In this document: piece after piece, positions 26,299 to 33,910 of the stretch
Layout of the letters: every line of letters starts with the position of its first letter
How positions within the stretch are numbered: position 1 is the first letter of the stretch
From: JBBRCE01 sp038205115
GTDB taxonomy: Bacteria > Planctomycetota > Planctomycetia > Pirellulales > JBBRCE01
DNA length: 64,000 bases
Direction: 5' to 3'
Assembly (NCBI GenBank): GCA_038205115.1
Contig: JBBRCE010000015.1
Coordinates: 1 to 64,000, forward strand
Translations under genes and position numbers: made by a program
Notes under the pieces: generated by a model
Databases searched by the model: none
What the model saw: only the letters and a program-made list of their open reading frames with translations
Told to the model about the DNA's origin: nothing

Positions 26299-27406
26299 AC
26301 GCCCCTCCGTGGGCAGTAATCGAAACGGCGGCCGCAATCCTTGCAGCCTGGGGCAATGTCAAACCCACATACATGGGCAGCGATAAAACTTCGTTAGCCG
26401 CGCGCTCGGTCTGCGGCAAACTTCCGGCCGTGTAACCCAAGCTGGCGTAAGCCGGTTGCAAATGAACGGGCACGGGATAATGCAATTGCGATTCAATGCC
26501 TGCTTGCTGAAGCGCGGCGCGAAGTTCATCGCGTCGTGGATGCCGCACCACGTATAAATGATAGACGTGCTCGATCTGAGCGCGGCGGCTATCGATCTTG
26601 GGCAACGTGACCTTGCTGATTTGCTTGTCGTAGTAAGCCGCTAGCGTGCGACGCGTTGCGTTGTGCTGGTCCAGGTGCTGCAGCTTGACCGTGAGTATCG
26701 CGGCTTGCAGTTCATCCAACCGACTATTCATGCCGCGCTCGCTGGCCAAATAGCGTTGCGCTTGGCCGTAGAAGCGCAGCCTCCGCAATCGAGCGGCAAA
26801 TTCGCGGTCGTTGGTGATGATGGCGCCGCCATCGCCCAGTGCGCCCAAGTTTTTCGTCGGATAGAAGCTGAACGCGCCCAAGTGACCGATGGTGCCCACG
26901 CGTTGCCCGTTATACAGCGCGCCGTGCGCCTGGGCGCAGTCTTCAACCACCAGCAGATGATACTGCTGCGCGATGAGCATGATTTGATTGAGTTCGGCCG
27001 GATGTCCGTACAGATGCACCGGCACAATCGCTTTCGTGCGCGGCGTGATGGCAGCGCGAATTGCCGCCGGATCGATTGTGTAGCTGAGCGGCTCAATATC
27101 TACCAGCACGGGCGTCGCGCCGGTTCGTTCGACAGCGCAAACGGTGGCCACGGCCGTATGCGCCACGGTAATCACTTCATCGCCTGGTCCCACGCCGCCG
27201 GCGCGCAGCGCCAGTTCAACGGCATCGGTGCCGTTGGCCACGCCCACCGCGGCAGCCACGCCGTGATAGTCGGCAAACGCTTGTTCGAATTGTTCGACTT
27301 CTGGCCCGAGAATATACCAACCGCTGGCGACCACGCGCGAAACGGCTTCGGCAATTTCGCCGGCCAGCGATTGGCGGATGGGGTGCAGATTGTTGAAGGG
27401 AATCAT
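26279..27406 (-). CDS. DegT/DnrJ/EryC1-family sugar aminotransferase
   Basis: 375 residues of the PLP-dependent type-I-fold family that aminates keto-sugar nucleotides (WecE/FdtB-like). Visible features: the glycine-rich cofactor segment GVANGTDAVELAL, the aspartate motif VVEDCAQAHGA, the Schiff-base lysine in FYPTKNLGALGDGG, and the ERGMNSRLDELQAAIL substrate segment. GAGG lies five bases before the ATG. It is the first gene of the glycan operon, overlapping the SDR gene, so the pair probably makes a 3- or 4-amino-deoxy sugar; the exact sugar cannot be read from sequence. Confidence 0.93.
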   Translation of the reverse strand: MIPFNNLHPIRQSLAGEIAEAVSRVVASGWYILGPEVEQFEQAFADYHGVAAAVGVANGTDAVELALRAGGVGPGDEVITVAHTAVATVCAVERTGATPVLVDIEPLSYTIDPAAIRAAITPRTKAIVPVHLYGHPAELNQIMLIAQQYHLLVVEDCAQAHGALYNGQRVGTIGHLGAFSFYPTKNLGALGDGGAIITNDREFAARLRRLRFYGQAQRYLASERGMNSRLDELQAAILTVKLQHLDQHNATRRTLAAYYDKQISKVTLPKIDSRRAQIEHVYHLYVVRHPRRDELRAALQQAGIESQLHYPVPVHLQPAYASLGYTAGSLPQTERAANEVLSLPMYVGLTLPQAARIAAAVSITAHGGAYGRIAA

Positions 27407-27584
27407 GTGTGCCTCGGCCCTTGCCTGCCTAACTCGTCAACAAACGACGCGCCGCAACGTGCCTGCGAATCGACCATTTCAATCGAGCGCCGCTCGGCAC
27501 GCGCGAAGAGTTTACCCGTACGGTCGCAGCCGTCCAAGATCACTTTTCGTACTGCTAGCGAGGTTGCCGCCACGGTGGCGGTCG

Positions 27585-28067
27585 CTAGCGATTGACCGTT
27601 AATTTCACGACGGCCAAATTCGATGGCACGCCGTCAACATTTTTTACGCTGTAAGTGAACAGGTCGCGGCCCACATAGCCAGGTTCCGGAGAGTAGGTGA
27701 CCACGCCGGTTTCCAAATTGGGAGAGACCGTGCCGTGCAAGGGCAGGGTTTTCAATTCAATGGATTTGCGATCAATGAAGCTGATCGGATCGGCGTCGTT
27801 AGCCAGGATCGGAATATTGACCGGCTGGCCGACGGTCGTGACACCGACATCGTCGCCCACCATTGGCGGAAACGAAAGTTTGACGTGTTTATAAGCCCAC
27901 AGCGGCGCAGCGATGGCCGCCACGAGCGCCAGCAATCCGAGGCCAGCCAATAGATAACTGCGCCAGCCAATTTGCGGCGCTGCAAAACTGAGGACCAGCG
28001 CGTCGTCCGATTGATCGGCAATTTCGTGCGCGGACGGCGCTTCGGAAATGTTCGACACAGGAAGCAT
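27585..28067 (-). CDS. Membrane-anchored protein with Ig/cadherin-like domain
   Basis: 160 residues from the ATG at 28067. A hydrophilic N terminus (MLPVSNISEAPSAHEIADQ) leads to one transmembrane helix (YLLAGLGLLALVAAIAAPLWAY) and a roughly 95-residue beta domain typical of VCBS/Big_9-type repeats: PILANDADP, LPLHGTVSPN, VVTYSPEPGYVGRDLFTYSVKN. Such domains are found in adhesins and surface proteins, but a single copy on a short anchor is unusual. The frame is open upstream to 28166 without a better start. It is transcribed away from the barrel-protein pair and shares a roughly 250-base upstream region with it. Confidence 0.72.
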   Translation of the reverse strand: MLPVSNISEAPSAHEIADQSDDALVLSFAAPQIGWRSYLLAGLGLLALVAAIAAPLWAYKHVKLSFPPMVGDDVGVTTVGQPVNIPILANDADPISFIDRKSIELKTLPLHGTVSPNLETGVVTYSPEPGYVGRDLFTYSVKNVDGVPSNLAVVKLTVNR

Positions 28068-28216
28068 CCTTGTAGCTGTGTGACGGTGAGAGTACCGCGA
28101 CCACTCCGAGTCGCGGGGGCGATCATAAATCAAACGCGCAAATCGGGCAACCTCGGTCCGCGGCAATTCGCCGTTCAGCCGTTCACGCGGGGCTGTCGGC
28201 GATTTCGAATTCGATC

Positions 28217-28243
28217 TTGACGAAAAATTCGGAATCGGATAAT
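28217..28243 (+). promoter_or_regulatory. Sigma-70-like promoter
   Basis: TTGACG (28217-28222) and GATAAT (28238-28243) are separated by 15 bases; TAATTA at 28240-28245 gives the alternative 17-base spacing. It faces the outer-membrane-barrel gene and would start transcription near 28250. Confidence 0.5.
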
Positions 28244-28316
28244 TACCCGCTTCCTTTCAATTCACGCCGGAATCACACGTCGCGCTCGCGGCTGCCGGCA
28301 ACCGAGGCTTGTTCGC

Positions 28317-29657
28317 TTGACCGTTGGATTGGCCGCAAGGTCCGTTCGGCAGGGTGACATCCTGACTGCATTCGATCGTAAAGCCGTTTACCTGTTTGTG
28401 CTGCTTGCCAATTGCGCGAGTCCTGCGCTGGCACAACGCATGCAGTTTCCGACCATGGTGGCGCAAAATCCGGGCGCTCCGGTTTACGGCGCACCGGTTT
28501 ATCCGCCTTCCGGCTACGCGCAGCCGCCGTCGGTTTATCCACCAGCCGGCTACACCGCCGCGCCGGCTTACGGCGCGCCCACGTATGGAGCCGCGCCGTC
28601 GCCTTATGGCGTGCAACCCGCGCCCAGCTACGCGCCGCCGGTCAATCCGAACTGGGACGCTTATGGCGATCCCGGTTTAACGCCGCCGCCCGGCTTTCAG
28701 CCAGCCGCCGTGCCGCCGCCGCAACCGTATTATGCGGCGCCGCAACCTTATTATTCCGCGCAGCCCGCGCCGCTCTATCCCGACGGTACGCCGCAGATTT
28801 TTCCGCAAGGCACATTTCAGCAGTTCCCTTCGATCCCGGATCAATGGAACAGCGCAATGCGGTTGCGGCAGGAAATTCGCATTCAAGAAACCTTTCTGCC
28901 CAACTTTCGCCGGGGCGATGACCTAGGCGTGGACGACGTCGAACTGTCCGTGGTGTTTGCCATTCCGATCATCAAAGATCAGCCGCCGCTGCTGTTGACG
29001 CCGGGCTTCAACTTTCACTTTTGGGATGGACCGGTTTCCAAAGGTCCGGGCACGGCCGATTTGCCCGGCACAACGTACGACGCGTATTTGGATATCGGTT
29101 GGAATCCGCAACTCACGCCGTGGTTTGGCATGGAGTTGGGCGTGCGGCCCGGCGTGGACAGCGATTTCAGCTACTTCTCGACGGAAAACTGTTTTCACAT
29201 TCTTGGCCGCGGTTACGGTGTGGTGACGCTGACGCCCACCATTCAGGTCAAGTTGGGCGTCATTTATTTGGATCGCTTGGACACCAAGCTCTGGCCGGCT
29301 GGCGGTGTGATCTGGTCGCCGAATGCCGACTCGCACTATTCGTTTTTGTTTCCCAATCCGAAATTCGCGCACCGTCTGACGACCGTCGGCAATACGCAAC
29401 TCTGGGCGTATGCGGCCGGCGAATACGGCGGCGGCACTTGGGGAATCACTCGCGACAATGGCATGCACGATCAGTTCGATTACAACGACGTCCGCGTGGC
29501 TGTCGGTTTGGAATGGTTGCCGGAGTCGAAAACGTCCATTCGCGGAAATCTGGAAATCGGCTACGACTTCGAACGTCAGTTGATCTACCGCAGCGACATG
29601 CCGCACAAATTCGAGCCCAGCGACACCATGGAAATTCGCACGGGCATCTCGTTCTAG
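28317..29657 (+). CDS. Outer-membrane-barrel-like protein with Pro/Tyr-rich N-terminal tract
   Basis: 446 residues from a TTG at 28317; a CTG at 28362 is another possibility, and no ATG precedes the signal peptide (KAVYLFVLLANCASPALA). Residues 50-150 are a Pro/Tyr/Ala tract with short repeats such as GAPVYPP and PQPYYA. From about 185 (IQETFLPNFR) to the C-terminal Phe the protein is built of alternating amphipathic strands with aromatic girdles (FNFHFWDGP, LDIGWNPQL, VEWLPESKT-like turns), ending RTGISF with the terminal aromatic typical of outer-membrane beta barrels. Paralogous to the next gene. Confidence 0.72.
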   Translation: MTVGLAARSVRQGDILTAFDRKAVYLFVLLANCASPALAQRMQFPTMVAQNPGAPVYGAPVYPPSGYAQPPSVYPPAGYTAAPAYGAPTYGAAPSPYGVQPAPSYAPPVNPNWDAYGDPGLTPPPGFQPAAVPPPQPYYAAPQPYYSAQPAPLYPDGTPQIFPQGTFQQFPSIPDQWNSAMRLRQEIRIQETFLPNFRRGDDLGVDDVELSVVFAIPIIKDQPPLLLTPGFNFHFWDGPVSKGPGTADLPGTTYDAYLDIGWNPQLTPWFGMELGVRPGVDSDFSYFSTENCFHILGRGYGVVTLTPTIQVKLGVIYLDRLDTKLWPAGGVIWSPNADSHYSFLFPNPKFAHRLTTVGNTQLWAYAAGEYGGGTWGITRDNGMHDQFDYNDVRVAVGLEWLPESKTSIRGNLEIGYDFERQLIYRSDMPHKFEPSDTMEIRTGISF

Positions 29658-29699
29658 TCAGCCTGTATTTTGCACCACACGTCCAACCCGCGACCAACG

Positions 29700-30968
29700 A
29701 TGAACAAGTTGCGATTCACGCTGGGTTGGATTTTTTGGCTGCTAGGCGGTCTAATCGTCACACTGATTTGCAGCGTCCGCGGGTATCCAGCCGAGCCATC
29801 GATCTGGTCTCGCGAGAGCGATCAGCCGGTGCTGATTACCGCGCCGCCGACGACAGCCAACACCATCAATTTGGATGCGGATCCGGGGCTCTCCAATCGG
29901 CACGTGCGAATCATGCCTACGGCGGGTCTGACGCGGCCATTTCGGGCCGGCGGCATTTTCAATGCGAGTCAGTCGGTCGCCAAACCGCCGCTCGAAGGTA
30001 GCAATGGTTTGCCGCCGGTGGTGATTACGCAAAGTCCGCTGGATGTCGGTCCTGGCGTGGGGCCGTACTTTCCGCCCGCCGGCTGTCCCGACGATTGGCA
30101 GCCGATGGAGACTGACGGCGTGGTGATTTTGCCTGAACCGCCCAACGCCAAAGATCCCTGCAATGAGCGGCACGCCGGCGCGCTGCAGCGATTCGAACTG
30201 ACCGGAACCTACTTGCCGCGACTCAATTCGTCTCGCGGTTTGGGTATCGACGAATTCGACGCACTGTTGGAGATTGGTTTGCCGTTTCCCACGTTGCGAT
30301 CGCCGCTGTTGATCTCGCCGGAGAGCGAGGTTCGCTGGTTCGAAGGACCGACGGGCGTGGCCGATTTGCCGGCCCAGGTTTACGACGAGCAAATCGACTT
30401 CCGCTGGTTCATCCACATCGGCGAACATTGGATCGCCGATCTTTCGGCCACGCCGGGCATCCATACCGATTTTGACAACAACTCGCGCGATGCGTTTCGT
30501 GTGCCTTGGCACGCCGTGGCCGTGTATCAGAAAGACGAAGACACGTTCTTCGCCTTAGGCATTGCCGATCTCGATCGCCAGGATTATCGCCTGTTACCGG
30601 TGGGCGGCGTGATCTTCTCGCTGAATTCGGATACCAAGTTCGAACTGGTTACGCCGCGGCCCAAGATTTCTCGCAAGATCAATACCTTTGGCTCGGGCGG
30701 TTGCGTGCATGCCCAGGATTGGATTTACGTTGCGGCCGAATTCGGCGGCGGCGAGTGGGCCATCGAACGCGCCAGCGGCCTGCACGACATTGTCGATCTG
30801 CACGACATCCGCGCCATCCTGGGGCTGGAGCGCAAAAACTGCCAGGGTCTGCTGAGCGGTCGCGTGGAAGTGGGATACGTATTCCATCGCAGGCTCGAGT
30901 ATCGCAGCGATACGCCCGATGTGGAACTTTCCGATACGCTAATGGCCCGCGCGGGCTTCTGGTACTAA
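29700..30968 (+). CDS. Outer-membrane-barrel-like protein, paralogue of the previous gene
   Basis: 422 residues from the ATG at 29700, with a signal peptide or anchor (LRFTLGWIFWLLGGLIVTLIC). The strand-rich region follows the same order as its neighbour: LGIDEFDALLEIGLPFP versus LGVDDVELSVVFAIPI, WFEGPTGVADLP versus FWDGPVSKGPGTADLP, EFGGGEWAIERASGLHD versus EYGGGTWGITRDNGMHD, and EYRSDTPDVELSDTLM versus IYRSDMPHKFEPSDTM. It ends in RAGFWY, an aromatic C terminus as in barrel proteins. The two are probably co-transcribed (43-base gap). The Pro/Tyr tract is missing here. Confidence 0.72.
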   Translation: MNKLRFTLGWIFWLLGGLIVTLICSVRGYPAEPSIWSRESDQPVLITAPPTTANTINLDADPGLSNRHVRIMPTAGLTRPFRAGGIFNASQSVAKPPLEGSNGLPPVVITQSPLDVGPGVGPYFPPAGCPDDWQPMETDGVVILPEPPNAKDPCNERHAGALQRFELTGTYLPRLNSSRGLGIDEFDALLEIGLPFPTLRSPLLISPESEVRWFEGPTGVADLPAQVYDEQIDFRWFIHIGEHWIADLSATPGIHTDFDNNSRDAFRVPWHAVAVYQKDEDTFFALGIADLDRQDYRLLPVGGVIFSLNSDTKFELVTPRPKISRKINTFGSGGCVHAQDWIYVAAEFGGGEWAIERASGLHDIVDLHDIRAILGLERKNCQGLLSGRVEVGYVFHRRLEYRSDTPDVELSDTLMARAGFWY

Positions 30969-31093
30969 GCGCCGCGGAGCTTTGCGCGTGCTATCAACGC
31001 GGCCGGTTACGGCATTGTCGATTTTTGCCGCGCCGACTAAAATCACCGCGCCAACTTGGATGGCCCCGTACCATTTTCAGCAGGACGCTCGCC

Positions 31094-32011
31094 GTGAAGC
31101 CACGCATCAAGCTCGGGTTCTGCGATTTCTATCGCGGTTGGAATCCCCAGGACAACTACTTTACTCGGCTGTTGGCGCCCCACTACGAACTCGAGTTTTC
31201 CGACCAGCCCGATTTCTTGATTTATTCGTGCTTTGGCACCGAGCATCGCCGGCATCGCTGCACGCGAATTTTCTTCACTGGCGAAAATGTGCGGCCGGAC
31301 TTCGAAGTGGCCGACTTTGCCTTCACGTTCGATTACCTCGGTCACCCGGATCACTATCGGCTGCCGCTGTATGCGTTTTATTTTGAACCGCAGCAACTCG
31401 TCAAAACCGATCTCGACGCCGAGCGTGTGCTGGCGGGCAAGACCGGCTTTTGCAACTTCGTGTACAGCAACCCGCGATGCAAGACGCGCATTCGCTTCTT
31501 CGAGCAGCTCAGCAAGTACCGACAGGTTGACGCCGGCGGCAAGCTACTCAATAACATTGGCGGACCGGTCAGCGACAAACGGGCGTTTGTATCCAAATAC
31601 AAATTCACGATCGCGTTCGAAAATGGCTCGCAGCCCGGCTATACCACCGAGAAAGTGGCCGAGCCGATGCTGCTGAATAGCCTGCCGATCTACTGGGGTA
31701 ATCCGCTGGTGCATCGCGATTTCAATCCGCGGAGCTTTGTTAACTTTTACGATTACAGCAGCTTTGAAGCGCTGATTGAGCGTGTGATCGAACTGGACCG
31801 CGACGACGCCCAATACTGCCAGATGTTGCGTCAACCTTGGTATCACGATAATCGGGTCAATCCATACATCGAGCCCGCGCATGTGCTGTCCATGTTCCGC
31901 CGCATCTTCACGGCCGATCGTCTGCCGCGCGCACAACAACCTTCGTGGCGAAAATCGCTACTGTTGGATCGCTTCTTTCCGAAGGTCCGGCCCTACGCCA
32001 CGGTCCGCTAG
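31094..32011 (+). CDS. Family 10 glycosyltransferase, alpha-1,3/4-fucosyltransferase-like
   Basis: 305 residues from a GTG at 31094 (AGGA eight bases upstream). GT10 features: IFFTGENVRPDF in the first half, then FCNFVYSNPRC, the GDP-fucose-binding region with KYKFTIAFENG followed by GYTTEKVAEPMLLNSLPIYWG, and FNPRSFVNFYDY. No transmembrane anchor is present, as in bacterial (Helicobacter-type) enzymes. It probably transfers fucose or a related 6-deoxyhexose from the GDP-sugar to a surface glycan. It follows two barrel proteins and is separate from the minus-strand glycan operon, though it may serve the same product. Confidence 0.9.
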   Translation: MKPRIKLGFCDFYRGWNPQDNYFTRLLAPHYELEFSDQPDFLIYSCFGTEHRRHRCTRIFFTGENVRPDFEVADFAFTFDYLGHPDHYRLPLYAFYFEPQQLVKTDLDAERVLAGKTGFCNFVYSNPRCKTRIRFFEQLSKYRQVDAGGKLLNNIGGPVSDKRAFVSKYKFTIAFENGSQPGYTTEKVAEPMLLNSLPIYWGNPLVHRDFNPRSFVNFYDYSSFEALIERVIELDRDDAQYCQMLRQPWYHDNRVNPYIEPAHVLSMFRRIFTADRLPRAQQPSWRKSLLLDRFFPKVRPYATVR

Positions 32012-32083
32012 CGAGTTGCTCGCTTCCCGCGGGTTGGTACTGTGGGCCGCGATGTCGCATCGGTATCGCAAACTTGCTGGCGA

Positions 32084-32469
32084 TTACGATAGCGCCGCTT
32101 CCATTTCGAACGCGGCATCGTACTTCGCTTGCCGGCAATTCATGATCCGCGTCAGCAGTTCCGCCAGCCCGCGCATGCCAATTCCCGCGGCGGTATGAAC
32201 CATGCAAAAATAGCCAACGAGTAGTAGCGGCACGCAATGCGGATCGACCGATTTGAAGAGCTGGTCTTTCGACCAAGCTTCGAGGGGATTTTTGTACGTC
32301 CAGGCGTCTCCGATACCGTCTTGAAACCTAGCGGCGAACGCTCAACGACCGGCTGACGCTGATTGTACAGCCAACTGACAAACAGCAGCGCCATCAGCAA
32401 CCACACCACGCCGTGCGGGCGATACCAAGGGCGTTGCCGTTGCGAGTTTTCTGGGGACTGATTGGACAT
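32084..32469 (-). pseudogene. Small membrane-protein gene, apparently frameshifted
   Basis: The ATG at 32469 opens a frame reading MSNQSPENSQRQRPWYRPHG and then a helix (VVWLLMALLFVSWLY), but after about residue 48 the composition becomes shadow-like and the frame stops at 32152. In the -1 frame, from about 32320 to a TAA at 32084, the DNA encodes a protein-like stretch with no start codon of its own. It includes GDAWTYKNPLEAWSKDQLF, then a second hydrophobic segment (CVPLLLVGYFCMVHTAAGIG) and NCRQAKYDAAFEMEAAL. Joined, the two give about 128 residues with two helices. Either a one-base indel (real or sequencing) or a programmed shift explains this. Family unknown. Confidence 0.4.
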
Positions 32470-32900
32470 GCAAGCTTTGCTCTGAACTTTCGCCGAACGA
32501 TTTTGTCAATTCGCACGACGATTCCAGCGTGGCTGCCCAAGTGTAGGTCACGTTTTGGCTCGCGATGCCCTGCGATTCGCCGCTCGAATGCGTTCCTTCA
32601 GTTGGGCAAACGGGCAAAGTTGCACGTTTTGGTCGTCGTTGGCGAATCGCTCGAGGGCGAGCGAACAATGCTGAGATCCTCCTACCGGCGCAGGCTGCTG
32701 CGACGACGAGCGAGGCACGTTTGTAGAGAACGTTCTGCGGCCGCAAATGGACGAAAAACTCCGACCTGCGCAGGCGGCCCAGCGGTAACCGCACGATTTG
32801 ACTTGCGTATTTTCGCGTGATATAAACACCTCGCCCACAGGGGGTTCGCCAGTTCCAAACTGGTTCGTCCGATTTCTATCGCGCTATAAGTCGGCCGCCA
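32470..32900. other. Intergenic stretch upstream of the redox locus
   Basis: About 430 bases between the frameshifted gene and the first gene of the electron-transfer locus. Open frames here are Arg/Ser-rich and inconsistent between strands. A small palindrome (CCAGTTCCAAACTGG) lies around 32849-32863, shortly before the first gene. This is where a promoter for the redox locus should lie, but no clear -35/-10 pair is visible. Confidence 0.4.
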
Positions 32901-33860
32901 ATGTTGATCACCGGAAAACACTTTGCCGCTCATCGAGCCTGGGCAATTGCAGTTCTGCTGGCCGGTACGGCGTGCGTTGTGGGCTATGTGCTGGCCAGTC
33001 GCCACGCAGGGCGGTGGTTGATCGGTAGTTCCAACGTTGGATTAGCGCTGGGCATTGCCGGTGGCTTGCTGATCACATTCGAATTTTTGATCTGGCCGCG
33101 CAAATGGGTCCGCGGCTGGCGGTTTCTGGGTCGCGCGCAAACCTGGCTCAAAGCGCACATCTGGCTCGGTTTATTAACGGTTCCGCTGATTGTATGTCAT
33201 GCCGGTCCACGTTGGGGCGGTTGGCTGACTCTCACGCTGATGACGATCTTTTTTTTGGTGATCGCCAGCGGGATCGTGGGTCTGGCGCTGCAGCAGTACG
33301 TGCCGCGGAAAATCTTCAACTCGATTCCGGCCGAAACCATTTACGAACAGATCCAGTCCGTCGCGCAATCGTACTCCGACGATGCGCGTAAGCTGATCGA
33401 AAAGACCTGCGGTTCATTGATCGAAGACGGCGACGTGGCGGTGATGGAAACCGACGAGCGGCGCCCGGCGATTCTATTTGAAAACGATCAAATCGTGGGC
33501 AATTGGGCCGGCGGATTTTACGAGACCGTGGTCGCCGTGCCGTCGCTGGCCGATGCCTTGCCGGTGAAAGAGTTTTATCGGGTTGAAGTGGCGCCGTATT
33601 TGGACGCGGGGCGAAAATCCGGCTCCTCGCTGCGCGATCCGGCCATTGCCGCCAAGCGATTCAGTGATATGCGTCAGCGATTTGCTTCGGCGGAGCCGGT
33701 GCTCAACCAGTTGAACGGCATCTGCGACCGGCGCCGCCAATTCGATCTGCAATCGCGATATTACTGGCTGCTGCATGGCTGGTTGCTGGTTCACCTGCCC
33801 CTTTCGGCCGCGCTGATGTTGCTGATGATCGTACACATCGTTTCCGCACTGTTTTATTAA
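32901..33860 (+). CDS. Predicted dihaem cytochrome b-like membrane protein
   Basis: 319 residues, about five transmembrane helices. Two helices each contain a histidine pair spaced exactly H-x13-H: HIWLGLLTVPLIVCH (about residues 91-105) and HLPLSAALMLLMIVH (about 299-313). Paired histidines at this spacing in two helices are the signature of stacked b haems in ferric-reductase/NADPH-oxidase-type and other dihaem membrane cytochromes. The roughly 160-residue loop between helices is hydrophilic and contains no FAD/NAD motif. It heads a plus-strand cluster of redox genes (50 bases before the decahaem cytochrome) and would carry electrons across the membrane. Family assignment beyond that is not possible by eye. 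Confidence 0.75.
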   Translation: MLITGKHFAAHRAWAIAVLLAGTACVVGYVLASRHAGRWLIGSSNVGLALGIAGGLLITFEFLIWPRKWVRGWRFLGRAQTWLKAHIWLGLLTVPLIVCHAGPRWGGWLTLTLMTIFFLVIASGIVGLALQQYVPRKIFNSIPAETIYEQIQSVAQSYSDDARKLIEKTCGSLIEDGDVAVMETDERRPAILFENDQIVGNWAGGFYETVVAVPSLADALPVKEFYRVEVAPYLDAGRKSGSSLRDPAIAAKRFSDMRQRFASAEPVLNQLNGICDRRRQFDLQSRYYWLLHGWLLVHLPLSAALMLLMIVHIVSALFY

Positions 33861-33910
33861 CGTCCGTTTGTCGCTTTTGCCACGCCTCCCCTTCACGATT
33901 CGCCGCCGCG

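Noticed and set aside
32413..32820. A 135-residue open frame on the plus strand
   Set aside because: Arg/Ser-rich composition and no start signal; it overlaps the N-terminal part of the minus-strand frameshifted gene.
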